Source of the DNA: JBMYZL01 sp049610385
GTDB taxonomy: Bacteria > Bacteroidota > Bacteroidia > Flavobacteriales_D > Sanyastnellaceae
Direction of reading: 5' to 3'
Assembly: GCA_049610385.1 (NCBI GenBank)
Contig: JBMYZL010000003.1
Span: forward strand, 102,032-166,031
DNA length: 64,000 nt
The position numbers were made by a program, and so were the translations under genes. The number at the start of each line of letters is the position of its first letter. The stretch's first letter is position 1. The notes under the pieces are model-generated. The model saw nothing but the letters and a program-made list of their open reading frames with translations. It made no database searches and was not told the origin of the DNA. Positions 53,328-62,112 of this stretch are shown piece by piece.

Positions 53328-54593
53328 ATGCGGCACTTGTCAAAATACAACCTTGGTTTCGCAAAACTTGGCCCGGTCGTTTGTGGAGCGGCGCCTATCT
53401 TGTTCATTTTTCTCTTGGCTTCTTGCGGACAACCCAAAGCGCATCATACCATGCACAATCGACCGGCCTCCGAACTTCTTGGAAATCCGAAATACCCGGC
53501 AATATGCTTCGGAGGATACCGGGGCATGAGCCGTTCTGAGCAGCCCACCATCGCCCAATTGAAAGACGATTTGCGGATCCTGCATGCCCTTGGGATTCGC
53601 TTCATTCGCACATACAACGTCCAATTGCCTCATGCCGAGAATGTGGTAAGGGCCGTTCACGAAATGAAGCAAGAAAATCCAGGATTTGAGATGTACGTGA
53701 TGCTCGGAGCTTGGATTGACTGTGCAGGCGCTTGGACAGATGCTCCGAACCATGCTGAAGAAGATTTCGAAGCCAACGAAGCCGAAATCGAGCGGGCAGT
53801 CGCGCTGGTCCAGAAGTATCCCGAAATCATCAAAGTCGTCGCAGTTGGCAATGAAGCCATGGTCCACTGGGCAGCATCCTACTTTGTGGCCCCTCAAGTC
53901 ATCTTGCGTTGGGTCAATTACCTGCAGTCACTGAAAGAAACCGGGAACCTCCCGGCTGACCTTTGGATCACCAGCTCGGACAACTTTGCCTCTTGGGGAG
54001 GAGGAGAAGACGCCTACCACAATGATGATTTGAATGCATTGATTCGGGCTGTCGACTACGTTTCCATGCACACCTACCCATTCCACGACACACATTACAA
54101 CCCTGGGTTTTGGAAGGCTTCAGATGGGGACATCGAACAAGCGATGGAGCGGGCTTTGGCATACAGCAAAAACCAATACGACCAGGTGGTCAAGTACGTT
54201 CATCAAGTAGATCCAGACAAACCTGTGCACATCGGAGAGACTGGCTGGGCCAGCATTTCGGATGGGTTTTACGGTCCAGAAGGCTCGCGCGCTGCTGACG
54301 AATACAAGCAGGCCTTGTTCTACAATGGAATGCGCGATTGGACGCAAAACATCGGCATCAGCTGCTTTTACTTTGAGGCCTTCGATGAACCCTGGAAAAG
54401 TGCTGGGAACCCCACCGATTCGGAAAATCACTTCGGGTTGTTCACCGTTAACGGCGAAGCAAAACATGCACTCTGGCCGCATGTCTTGGATGGTGTTTTT
54501 GAAGGCCTCTCCCGAGATGGTTCGGCCATCGTGAGCAGCTACGAGGGAAAGCGAGAATTGTTGAACCGACACGTGTTGCAACCGGCGCCGTGA
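53328..54593 (+). CDS. GH17 beta-1,3-glucanase lipoprotein
   Basis: ATG 53328 starts a leader ending FIFLLASCGQ with lipobox LASC, so the 421-residue enzyme is membrane-anchored. The GH17 core begins GNPKYPAICFGGYRGMSRSE. The acid/base Glu lies in VVAVGNEAMVHW (about 172) and the nucleophile Glu in HIGETGWAS (about 302), both typical of the family. GH17 enzymes act on internal beta-1,3-glucan bonds or transfer between them. It starts 12 bp after the phosphorylase. With the cytoplasmic GH17 at 58543 it forms a compartment-split pair. Confidence 0.94.
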   Translation: MRHLSKYNLGFAKLGPVVCGAAPILFIFLLASCGQPKAHHTMHNRPASELLGNPKYPAICFGGYRGMSRSEQPTIAQLKDDLRILHALGIRFIRTYNVQLPHAENVVRAVHEMKQENPGFEMYVMLGAWIDCAGAWTDAPNHAEEDFEANEAEIERAVALVQKYPEIIKVVAVGNEAMVHWAASYFVAPQVILRWVNYLQSLKETGNLPADLWITSSDNFASWGGGEDAYHNDDLNALIRAVDYVSMHTYPFHDTHYNPGFWKASDGDIEQAMERALAYSKNQYDQVVKYVHQVDPDKPVHIGETGWASISDGFYGPEGSRAADEYKQALFYNGMRDWTQNIGISCFYFEAFDEPWKSAGNPTDSENHFGLFTVNGEAKHALWPHVLDGVFEGLSRDGSAIVSSYEGKRELLNRHVLQPAP

Positions 54594-54612
54594 TGCCCAT
54601 CTACCACCCATC

Positions 54613-55641
54613 ATGCAACACCCAACGATTTCTTTCCTACAAATTGCCTGCATCTCGCTGATTTTCGGAGCAGTGGGATGCACAACAACTGCTCCGACAG
54701 GGGTTTGGACTTCTGGTGGACAACTCCACACACCAACAGGTCCATACCCGATTAAAGGTATTTGCTATCACCCCGTGGCCATCGGTGAAGAAACGCGCAG
54801 TTTTTCCAACTTGGAACAGGATTTAACCCTGATGCAGGAGTTGGGTGCGAACACGATTCGGGTTTACGAACCCATCGCTGACGAGGCCATCTTGGATGAA
54901 ATCAGCCAAGCTGGTTTGCGCGTGATCATCGGATTTGGCTACAACCAACAAGGTATTTACGACTTGCAATCGGGGACTTATTTGGATTACATCAAGAAGT
55001 TCAAATCACACCCTGCCATCCTGTTTTGGGAACTGGGGAATGAATACAATTACCATCCTGAATGGTTCGGGGGCTCTGTGGAGGTATGGTATGAAACAGT
55101 CAGACAAGCGACGGCTGCGATTCACACCGAGGACCCCGACCATCCGGTGGCCACAGCCCACGGAGAAGTCCCGGATTTGGACGTTCTTGGCGCACTGGCG
55201 GATGTCGATCTCTGGGGCTTGAATGTCTACCGCTGGGACGAGTCGCACACGGCAGTGACTGACTTTACTCAGCGCAGTGACAAACCAGTTTACTTTTCTG
55301 AATTGGGCGCAGACAGCTACATGACGGAGGCCAAGTTGGGCTACAAACAGGGATATAACGAACGGGCTCAAGCAGATGCCACCCAGAAAATGCTCGAAAA
55401 CATCCTGACTTCCCACACAACCGCCGCCGGAGTGGCTGTTTTTTCCTTCACAGATGGCTGGTGGAAGGCGGGAACCCCCGAGCAACAGGATGTAGGAGGA
55501 TGGGCCCCTGGGAGCAGCGGCGTCCCCTACGATGGCACAGCAAACGAAGAATACTGGGGTCTTGTGGACATGCATCGCAACCCCAAAGCGGCCTTCGCCG
55601 TCGTGAAAACCATGTATGAAGGGTGGAGTTGGGCAGAGTGA
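54613..55641 (+). CDS. Unassigned clan GH-A glycoside hydrolase lipoprotein
   Basis: The 342-residue protein has a signal peptide ending IFGAVGC (lipobox) and a TIM barrel: PIKGICYHPVAIGEETRSFS, LMQELGANTIRVYEPIADEA, acid/base Glu in FWELGNEYNYHP (about 141) and nucleophile Glu in VYFSELGADSY (about 229). The strand-4/strand-7 Glu pair marks clan GH-A, but the sequence does not match GH17, GH5 or GH30 signatures clearly; it shares traits with GH2/GH72-like or GH158-like enzymes. Neighbouring GH17 and GH30 genes argue for a beta-1,3- or beta-1,6-glucan linkage. Start ATG is 19 bp after the GH17 gene. Confidence 0.75.
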   Translation: MQHPTISFLQIACISLIFGAVGCTTTAPTGVWTSGGQLHTPTGPYPIKGICYHPVAIGEETRSFSNLEQDLTLMQELGANTIRVYEPIADEAILDEISQAGLRVIIGFGYNQQGIYDLQSGTYLDYIKKFKSHPAILFWELGNEYNYHPEWFGGSVEVWYETVRQATAAIHTEDPDHPVATAHGEVPDLDVLGALADVDLWGLNVYRWDESHTAVTDFTQRSDKPVYFSELGADSYMTEAKLGYKQGYNERAQADATQKMLENILTSHTTAAGVAVFSFTDGWWKAGTPEQQDVGGWAPGSSGVPYDGTANEEYWGLVDMHRNPKAAFAVVKTMYEGWSWAE

Positions 55642-55644
55642 ACC

Positions 55645-57090
55645 ATGGAGAACGCACACCCGCACATTGCCATCTTCGAAACGTCCAGAAAAGGAGGAAG
55701 ATTTCATGCTGTTTCCCCATCGGGAATCTCGAAAATGAGCAGCATCCATCCTGACATGGAAGGATCAACGGTGCAGGTGAATCCCGAGATTCGGAAACAG
55801 CGCATCACTGGTTTCGGAGGTTCCTTCACCGATGCATCGGCGTTTTTGGTTCACCAAATGAGCGCTGCACAGCGCCAACGGATTCTCGAGGCATATTTTC
55901 ATGAAAATGGTGCCCACTACTCCCTCACCCGAACACACATGAATTCATGCGACTTTTCCCGGTTCCATTACAGCTACGCTGCCGTGGAAGGGGACTTGGA
56001 ATTGGCGCATTTCAACATCGATCCCGATCGGGAATTTCTCATCCCCATGATTCAGGCAGCACAGTCCATTTCGCAGGAAGGCTTCCAGCTGATTGCATCG
56101 CCGTGGACTGCACCACCGTGGATGAAAGACAACAAGTCTTGGGTTGGCGGGCGTTTGCTCCCTGAAATGCAGCCCACATGGGCCCAATTTTTTGTCAAAT
56201 ATGCCCAGGCATACGCCCAAGAAGGCATTCCAATTTGGGGCTTTACTGTTGAGAATGAACCTCATGGCAATGGGAACAATTGGGAAAGCATGCTTTTCTC
56301 GCCAGAGGCGATGACTGCCTTCGTTGAACGTCACTTGGGGCCTGCGTTGGAGGCAAATAACTTGGCCCATGTGAATGTTTTGGGTTATGACCAAAATCGA
56401 GAAGGTCTGGATGAATGGGTGCCCGTCATGTACCAAACGGACCATTTCGATGGCACTGCAGTGCACTGGTACGACAGCACAATCGATGGCTTTCCCGAAG
56501 CGCTGGAACGTGCATACCAAGCCGGTCCAGATAAATTTCTCATCCAAACCGAGGCTTGCTGCGATGCCCAAGTTCCAGTGTGGCAAGACGACGACTGGTA
56601 CTGGCGTGCAGAAGCCACCGACTGGGGCTACACTTGGCGTGAACCCGCCAAAAGGCATTTGCACCCAAAATATGCCCCCGTTCACCGCTACGCCCGAGAC
56701 ATCATCTGCTGCCTCAACCATGGAGTGGATGGCTGGATCGACTGGAACATGGTGCTGAACCGACAAGGGGGACCCAATTGGTTTGAGAACTGGTGCATCG
56801 CGCCCGTCATCGTGGACCCAGAACAAGATGAAGTCTACTTCACTCCACTCTACGACGTGATGTGCCACTTCAGCAAATTTTTACGCCCCGGTTCAATTGT
56901 CTTGTCGAGCACTTGCGACGATTCAGAATTGATGTCGGTTGCCACTGAAACCAAAGATGGCACACATGTGGTCGTTTGCTTCAACCCAGGAAACACCGGC
57001 AAGACTTTGCGCATCCAAGGGCTCTCTGCCGAAGACATTCGTGTAGTCATTGACAGTCAGACCCTTCAAACCATCACAATCGCACCTTAA
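55645..57090 (+). CDS. GH30 beta-1,6-/beta-glucosidase, cytoplasmic
   Basis: The 481-residue enzyme starts 3 bp after the previous stop and has no signal peptide. GH30 motifs are clear: QRITGFGGSFTDASAF, THMNSCDFSRFHYSYA, SPWTAPPWMKDNKSW, acid/base Glu in FTVENEPHGNG (about 203) and nucleophile Glu in IQTEACCD (about 301). The C-terminal beta-domain (about 410-480) is the normal side domain. GH30 enzymes often hydrolyse beta-1,6-glucosyl branches of laminarin, though cytoplasmic members may act as beta-glucosidases. Its cytoplasmic location fits final processing after the GPH carrier. Confidence 0.95.
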   Translation: MENAHPHIAIFETSRKGGRFHAVSPSGISKMSSIHPDMEGSTVQVNPEIRKQRITGFGGSFTDASAFLVHQMSAAQRQRILEAYFHENGAHYSLTRTHMNSCDFSRFHYSYAAVEGDLELAHFNIDPDREFLIPMIQAAQSISQEGFQLIASPWTAPPWMKDNKSWVGGRLLPEMQPTWAQFFVKYAQAYAQEGIPIWGFTVENEPHGNGNNWESMLFSPEAMTAFVERHLGPALEANNLAHVNVLGYDQNREGLDEWVPVMYQTDHFDGTAVHWYDSTIDGFPEALERAYQAGPDKFLIQTEACCDAQVPVWQDDDWYWRAEATDWGYTWREPAKRHLHPKYAPVHRYARDIICCLNHGVDGWIDWNMVLNRQGGPNWFENWCIAPVIVDPEQDEVYFTPLYDVMCHFSKFLRPGSIVLSSTCDDSELMSVATETKDGTHVVVCFNPGNTGKTLRIQGLSAEDIRVVIDSQTLQTITIAP

Positions 57091-57093
57091 CTC

Positions 57094-58524
57094 ATGGAAA
57101 ATTCGAGCTCCCTTCATCAGCAGCAAATCCCGATGGGCCAAAAAATCGCCTATGGCTTCGGTATGCTCGCAAATCAAATGTTCCCCGCTGCCTTGGGCGT
57201 CTTCATCATCGTGCTCGTTCAAGACCTGGGATTTGCCGCGCTTCTTTGGGGCATCATCCAGTTCCTGCCTCGGGTTTTTGATGCCATCACGGACCCCATC
57301 ATGGGGTTTATTTCGGACAACACCCGCTCCAAATGGGGCCGCCGGAGACATTTCGTGTTCATCGGCGCAATTGTGATGGGAATCGCCTACATCGCCATGT
57401 GGCAATTGGACAAGGGTGACGGAGTGGTTTTCAATTTCATTTACTTCTTGAGCTGGTCTCTTGTGTTCTATCTCGGCTTGACCATCTTCGGCGTGCCATA
57501 CGTGGCAATGGGCTATGAAATCAGCGAAGACTTTCACGAGCGCACCCAAATCATGGCCATTTCCCAATTCATCGGGCAATGGGCTTGGGTCATTGCACCT
57601 TGGTTTTGGGTGATTCTGTATGATCCGGAATGGTTTCCAGAAGGAGCGGACCAAGGGGTGCGAGATTTGTCCATCTGGGTGGCCATTCCCTGCACCCTGT
57701 TTGCGCTTGTCCCCGCGATTTTCATTCGAAGCAAGTCCACGCTCGACCGAACAGATTTCGTCCCCATCAGCACCAAACGCGTCATCCTCAGCGTCAAAGA
57801 AATCTTCGTTTCTGCGTTCGAAGCTTTCCGCATCAGACAATTTCGTCAAATCGCTGGAGCCACTTTCTTGATATTCAACTCCTTCAATGTCATTGCGGCT
57901 TACACATTCTTGATCATTGTCCACTATTTGTTCAACAGCGATCCTGCAAGTGCCGGCTATTGGCCCGCGTTGCATGGTTCGGTGGGTGCACTTGTAACCA
58001 CTTTCATCGTCATTCCCACGGTGGCTCAGATGTCCAAGCGCCTTGGCAAAAAGCGCGCCTTTGTCATTTCTCAGCTCATCTCGATCTTCGGTTATGTATT
58101 GTTCTGGTTCCTTTTCGTGCCAGGCAAACCGCACCTGTTTCTCTATGCCTTGCCGTTCCATTCATTCGGAATCGGCAGCTTGTTCACCATCATGATGAGC
58201 ATGACTGCCGATGTGTGCGATTTGGACGAATTGCAGACCGGCAAGAGGCGTGAAGGTGTGCTGGGAGCGGTGTATTGGTGGATGGTGAAACTCGGATTCG
58301 GAGTAGCTGCCCTTTTGGGTGGATTCATCCTCTCCATTGTGGGTTTTGATGCCGAAAACGTAACAGAATCTGCCGTTACAGGCATGCGTCTATTTTATTC
58401 AGGCCTACCCATTGCTGGTGTTCTGGGGGCCATCTGGATCATCAAAAATTATGACATCACAGAGGAAAAGGCGGAGCAAATCAAGGCCCAGTTGGCCGAA
58501 CAACGAAAATCAAACAACGGATAA
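57094..58524 (+). CDS. MFS transporter of the glycoside-pentoside-hexuronide (GPH) type
   Basis: The 476-residue, 12-helix protein has GPH/MelB-like features: KIAYGFGMLANQMFPAALG, PRVFDAITDPIMGFISDNTR with loop-2 motif KWGRRRHFVF, and late YWWMVKLGFGVAALLGGFIL. Such cation symporters import di- and oligosaccharides. It starts 3 bp after GH30 and 18 bp before the cytoplasmic GH17, so it probably imports laminari-oligosaccharides for those enzymes and for the phosphorylase. It is distinct from the sugar porter at 43665, which would take monosaccharides. Confidence 0.92.
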   Translation: MENSSSLHQQQIPMGQKIAYGFGMLANQMFPAALGVFIIVLVQDLGFAALLWGIIQFLPRVFDAITDPIMGFISDNTRSKWGRRRHFVFIGAIVMGIAYIAMWQLDKGDGVVFNFIYFLSWSLVFYLGLTIFGVPYVAMGYEISEDFHERTQIMAISQFIGQWAWVIAPWFWVILYDPEWFPEGADQGVRDLSIWVAIPCTLFALVPAIFIRSKSTLDRTDFVPISTKRVILSVKEIFVSAFEAFRIRQFRQIAGATFLIFNSFNVIAAYTFLIIVHYLFNSDPASAGYWPALHGSVGALVTTFIVIPTVAQMSKRLGKKRAFVISQLISIFGYVLFWFLFVPGKPHLFLYALPFHSFGIGSLFTIMMSMTADVCDLDELQTGKRREGVLGAVYWWMVKLGFGVAALLGGFILSIVGFDAENVTESAVTGMRLFYSGLPIAGVLGAIWIIKNYDITEEKAEQIKAQLAEQRKSNNG

Positions 58525-58542
58525 TCCAGAATTCAACAAACC

Positions 58543-59427
58543 ATGTCGTATCGGAAAGAAAAAGTCCTTTCACTGACAGGAACCGAAGTCAACGGGATGG
58601 ATCGCAGCTCCTTGCAAGAGCAATCCGCACATTGCCTGAGCGAAAAAATGCATGGAATCTGCTTCAGCCCGTACGAGGGCGAGCAGGAGCCAGGGGACCC
58701 CATCACAGAAGAGCAGGTTCGTCGAAGACTATCGCTACTTGCACCGCATGCGAAGTGGATTCGCGTCTTCTCCTGCACAGAAGGAAACGACATCATTCCC
58801 GTTCTCGCGAGGGAGTATGGCTTCAAAACGCTTGTGGGCGCCTGGTTGGGCGATGACAAAGAAAAGAACGAAGAAGAAATCAAACGGCTCATCGAACTGG
58901 CAGATGATGGTTTCGTGGACATCGCAGCTGTGGGCAATGAGGTGATGTACAGAAAGGAAATGGACGAATCCGATCTCATCGCCTACATCGAACGTGTTCA
59001 GGAAGCACTGCCAGAAATTCCTGTGGGTTATGTAGATGCCTATTACGAGTTCACCAACCGTCCGAGCATCACAGAAGTTTGCGATGTGATTTTGGCGAAT
59101 TGCTACCCCTTCTGGGAGGGATGCCACATTGATTATTCTCTGCTCTACATGAAGCAGATGTACTATCAAGCTAAACAAGCCGCACCCAACAAAAAGGTCA
59201 TCATCACCGAAACCGGCTGGCCCAGCGAAGGCGATGCCTTGGGTGCTTCGGAGCCGGGCTATGAAAACGCCTTGAAGTACTTCATCAATGCTCAGAATTG
59301 GTCCCAAAAAGAGGATGTCGAAATGTTCTATTTCTCAGCCTTCGATGAGGGCTGGAAAGTGAATGCCGAGGGCAGCGTGGGGGCATTCTGGGGACTTTGG
59401 GACCACCTCGAGCGCCGGAAATTCTAA
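58543..59427 (+). CDS. Cytoplasmic GH17 beta-1,3-glucanase
   Basis: The 294-residue protein has no signal peptide. The GH17 core has MHGICFSPYEGEQEPGDPIT, acid/base Glu in VGNEVMYRKEM (about 131) and nucleophile Glu in ITETGWPSEG (about 222). It resembles short bacterial GH17 enzymes that cleave or transglycosylate imported laminari-oligosaccharides. It is the last gene in the plus-strand PUL arm. The pairing of an exported and a cytoplasmic GH17 suggests stepwise processing in two compartments. Confidence 0.94.
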   Translation: MSYRKEKVLSLTGTEVNGMDRSSLQEQSAHCLSEKMHGICFSPYEGEQEPGDPITEEQVRRRLSLLAPHAKWIRVFSCTEGNDIIPVLAREYGFKTLVGAWLGDDKEKNEEEIKRLIELADDGFVDIAAVGNEVMYRKEMDESDLIAYIERVQEALPEIPVGYVDAYYEFTNRPSITEVCDVILANCYPFWEGCHIDYSLLYMKQMYYQAKQAAPNKKVIITETGWPSEGDALGASEPGYENALKYFINAQNWSQKEDVEMFYFSAFDEGWKVNAEGSVGAFWGLWDHLERRKF

Positions 59428-59742
59428 GCAAGACAAGGATTGACTCCAGATCCTGCTGTGAACACGGGCCATCCGCCAAAAGCTGCGTCAGGATCAATTC
59501 GCACATACGGACAAATGATTCGTTGTTCGAATCTCCGGGGCTTCAACATTCAAACTGAAATCACCAACATCTGATGCCCCCGCAGGCATCGACGACAATG
59601 AATGAGGTTTGGCCAGCCTCAAAAATGACCTCTTCCAGTCGAGAAGACAACCATTCATCAGACCCCCACCATTCCTGTCGAACAACAAGAACCTGTGGCA
59701 TCGGTGAATCCCTCTTGACCTATTTCTGGAAAAAATAGAATT
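59428..59742. other. Region after the PUL without a gene
   Basis: These 315 bases have no supported gene; short open frames on the minus strand lack coding features. The inverted pair GATCCTG/CAGGATC at about 59450-59496 has a long loop and no T-run, so it is not called a terminator. Confidence 0.35.
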
Positions 59743-60615
59743 CTACCATTCGACTTCATTCAAGGAGTATTGCAATACAGACATGAAATAGTGAACGTCA
59801 TACGTTGCCCATGCACAATCGCATTTGGCATAGGCTTGGAATTTCAACTGGGCCCCTTCGGGCAACCAATAACCTGCCAAATCGCTGTCATTACTGGACT
59901 CTGGAATGATCTGTAGATCATTCAAATCTACCTTTCCATCAACCCAACCTGCAGATTCCGGTGCGAGGATTAGCCTTTGGATGTGCCAAGCCTTCCCCTC
60001 TGGAACCTCAACCGTGGTGCCGTTTGATGAATACCCTTCAATCGCAGTGGTTGATTCTGTACCTTGAAAGTTCAACACTGAATCTAAATTCAGGTTCATT
60101 GAACCAACCGACCCCTCCGAATACTCGAGAAACGATACAGCGAACACAATCCCGTGGCTTGAATTTGATGAATTCTGTTTCGAGTACCCTTGAAAAGTGA
60201 CTTGGGAACCCCCATCAATCAATAAACCCTCCAGCCCTTCAGGATTCTCAGAAGAGGACACCTCAAAATCATCAATTAGAATTCGACCATGCACCCAACC
60301 GTTTTCTGGCTTGATCAGAGATGCTTGAATTTGCCACACCTTCCCTGCTGGAACCATTGTGTCAAGAGGCACTGATTCTTCTCCCTGCAAGGCAATACAA
60401 GACAGTTCTTCCGAAATAACCAAGGCATTTGCCCCCAATTCCGAGTCATTGTTCTGAAGGTTAAGCTGCGAATGATGATGGGATAAGGCTGAATCCAATT
60501 TTGCGAGATTCAGTGAAATATGGACCGCATTGCCGTGCTGAACGGTATCAATCACTTGCGCCTTCCCAAACAAAAAAAACTGAATGACAAGAATGGTTAG
60601 AAATAACTGCTTCAT
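59743..60615 (-). CDS. Secreted protein with internally duplicated beta-domain
   Basis: ATG 60615 gives MKQLFLTILVIQFFLFGKAQ, a signal peptide. The 290-residue mature protein contains two similar units: VPAGKVWQIQASLIKPENGW then VHGRILIDDFEV, and VPEGKAWHIQRLILAPESAG then WVDGKVDLNDLQI. Each ends in a possible Y/F-rich strand region (QVTFQGYSK, QLKFQAYAK). No enzyme motif, lipobox or T9SS domain is recognisable. It appears to be an orphan surface or periplasmic beta-sandwich protein. Confidence 0.7.
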   Translation of the reverse strand: MKQLFLTILVIQFFLFGKAQVIDTVQHGNAVHISLNLAKLDSALSHHHSQLNLQNNDSELGANALVISEELSCIALQGEESVPLDTMVPAGKVWQIQASLIKPENGWVHGRILIDDFEVSSSENPEGLEGLLIDGGSQVTFQGYSKQNSSNSSHGIVFAVSFLEYSEGSVGSMNLNLDSVLNFQGTESTTAIEGYSSNGTTVEVPEGKAWHIQRLILAPESAGWVDGKVDLNDLQIIPESSNDSDLAGYWLPEGAQLKFQAYAKCDCAWATYDVHYFMSVLQYSLNEVEW

Positions 60616-60968
60616 GGGACTCATTGTTATTTCAACAAGTTACTCTGAATTTAACCCCGGAACCATTCACTATCACCGAGATGCCTACACCTTTTTTCGA
60701 AAAAACTCCATCTGCTGAATACATAAATCAACAAAGCCATCCACATTTCAGGTGAATTTGTTCTGCATTACGCACCTCTGAATAGCAAAATAAGGTTTGT
60801 TCAACAATTGTCCTTCAAGACTTTGAACCCCCAATCAGAACCGAACTCCGATCCAAAATTGAAGGGACCTTTATTCTGTCCATTGAACGACAAGGCCTCG
60901 TTGGTGAATGCCGTCGAATTGGCACTTCCCTCGACCGAAAAGATGAAATGCATTCGTAGTTTGGGGGC
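60616..60968. other. AT-rich intergenic region before the NTF2-like gene
   Basis: These 353 bases carry no supported gene. A perfect palindrome TTTTTTCGAAAAAA lies at 60692-60705 and may be a terminator-like or regulatory structure. A minus-strand frame overlapping the next gene is considered spurious. Confidence 0.35.
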
Positions 60969-61496
60969 ATGAAGATGCTCCTCACTGCTGAAAGGGTGGG
61001 TCTAGGGCTTGCGCTTGGCCTGTTTTCCTGTTCGCCGGCCAACCCGACCACGATTGCCTTTGCGCGCAACGCCGAAACCGTGGAACGTGTGTTCCGGGCA
61101 TTTGAGGCGGAGGACGAGGAAACGTTTTGGGCAGAGTTTGCCGATTCAGCCGTGTGGCGGGGTACGGGCGTCAATGCACCCACCACCCTATCGCGAGAGA
61201 AAATGCAGGGGGTGTACAACACGCTTTGGGATGAATTCGACTACGAGATTGTGGACGACCTGCACTTCCGGCCGGGTGTCAACCCGGAGACGCAATTGCC
61301 CAACGGCAGCGTAACCGGCATGTTCTTGTGGGAAGTTTCACGCATGGTGCCAGACAGCAGCGAGCGCCGGTCCGTGCAGCTTTGGATCTACGAGTCATTC
61401 GACTTCAATGAGGAAGGCCAAATCGTCTTCACCCAGGTCTTCTCCGACCTCGCCTCCGCCTACCGGAAGCTCCGAGAAAACACCACTGCGGAATGA
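60969..61496 (+). CDS. NTF2/SnoaL-like secreted protein
   Basis: The 175-residue protein starts with a leader containing LGLALGLFSCSPAN (lipobox FSC-like). The rest has the small NTF2/SnoaL-type fold: AETVERVFRAFEAEDEETFW, ADSAVWRGTGVNAPT, LSREKMQGVYNTLWDEFDYE, then VSRMVPDSSERRSVQLWIYE and QIVFTQVFSDL. Such proteins include enzymes and ligand-binding members; catalytic residues cannot be assigned. The coding sequence is GC-richer than the genes around it. Its stop overlaps the next start by 4 bp (ATGA), so both are co-translated. Confidence 0.75.
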   Translation: MKMLLTAERVGLGLALGLFSCSPANPTTIAFARNAETVERVFRAFEAEDEETFWAEFADSAVWRGTGVNAPTTLSREKMQGVYNTLWDEFDYEIVDDLHFRPGVNPETQLPNGSVTGMFLWEVSRMVPDSSERRSVQLWIYESFDFNEEGQIVFTQVFSDLASAYRKLRENTTAE

Positions 61497-61837
61497 TTCT
61501 GCCAGACCCTTCGGTTCAACTCGAACCTGGCAACAAAGTGGTCGTTTTTGTGCACCACCTCAAGGCAGGACTGAGCGCGGAACAGCTGGCCGCATACCGC
61601 CGCATGGACGACGAAACGCTCGCTGTCGCGAAGACCATCGACGGCTACCTTGGCCACGAGTACGCGAAAAACGAGGAAGGCACGATTTTCATGAGTTATT
61701 GGCAGGATGACGAAGCCGTGGCAACATGGTCGAAACACCCGTTGCATCGCAAGGCCAAGTTGAAAGGGCAGGTGGAATGGTACGCCTCGTACCGAACAGC
61801 AATCTGCACAATCGATCGGCATCACGTTCAAACTTGA
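61493..61837 (+). CDS. Antibiotic biosynthesis monooxygenase (ABM)-like small protein
   Basis: The 114-residue protein has the short ferredoxin-like fold of ABM proteins: VVVFVHHLKAGLSAEQLAAY, GYLGHEYAKNEEGTIFMSYW, and AVATWSKHPLHRKAKLKGQV. These strand and His/Trp positions match small antibiotic biosynthesis monooxygenase-type enzymes, often haem-degrading or quinone-forming. It overlaps the NTF2-like gene by 4 bp, forming a two-gene unit. The real substrate is unknown, but the pair may perform a small-molecule oxidation. Confidence 0.8.
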   Translation: MILPDPSVQLEPGNKVVVFVHHLKAGLSAEQLAAYRRMDDETLAVAKTIDGYLGHEYAKNEEGTIFMSYWQDDEAVATWSKHPLHRKAKLKGQVEWYASYRTAICTIDRHHVQT

Positions 61838-61922
61838 AGCGACAAGAGCCACCCAAAACCCGCAATTGGGTGAGGAGTCTCAATTCACCACATTTGTTCT
61901 GCAATCCGCAAATTTCGTCCCT

Positions 61923-61956
61923 TCGAAAAACAAAACAAGGGCCATTAAACCCTTGT
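61923..61956 (-). terminator. Rho-independent terminator after the tRNA-Arg-like gene
   Basis: On the minus strand ACAAGGG TTTAATGG CCCTTGT forms a hairpin followed by TTTTGTTTTT. It is 15 bp past the tRNA-like 3' end, which supports a transcribed RNA unit. Confidence 0.75.
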
Positions 61957-61970
61957 CTGTCATAAGGTTG

Positions 61971-62047
61971 TAGCCCCGCCGAGAATCGAACTCGGCTCTA
62001 AAGTTTAGGAAACTTCTATGCTACTTGCGCCACTACATACGGCTTCA
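61971..62047 (-). tRNA. tRNA-Arg (CCT)-like gene with defective acceptor/5' half
   Basis: The 3' half is a good tRNA: anticodon arm GAAGT/ACTTT with loop TTCCTAA (anticodon CCT) and T arm CCGAG TTCGATT CTCGG, then CGGGGCT A CA. The 5' half does not supply a matching acceptor strand (expected about AGCCCCG): near 62041-62047 only a few pairs are possible, and the D arm has an irregular long loop. The gene may be functional but unusual, or a pseudo-tRNA left by integration. A terminator follows immediately. Confidence 0.5.
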
Positions 62048-62112
62048 GTGTAGGCACAAAAAAAGCCGGATAAATGGAGGCAATTAGACCTTCAAACCAT
62101 TAAATTGTCTCC

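Noticed and set aside
56923..58161. Minus-strand frame of about 400 codons opposite the GPH transporter
   Set aside because: The opposite strand encodes a convincing 12-helix transporter; the antisense translation is His/Glu/Asp-rich and unlike any family.
60815..61222. Minus-strand frame overlapping the NTF2-like gene
   Set aside because: It is Ser/Arg-rich without motifs, while the opposite strand has a signal sequence and a 4-bp coupled downstream gene.
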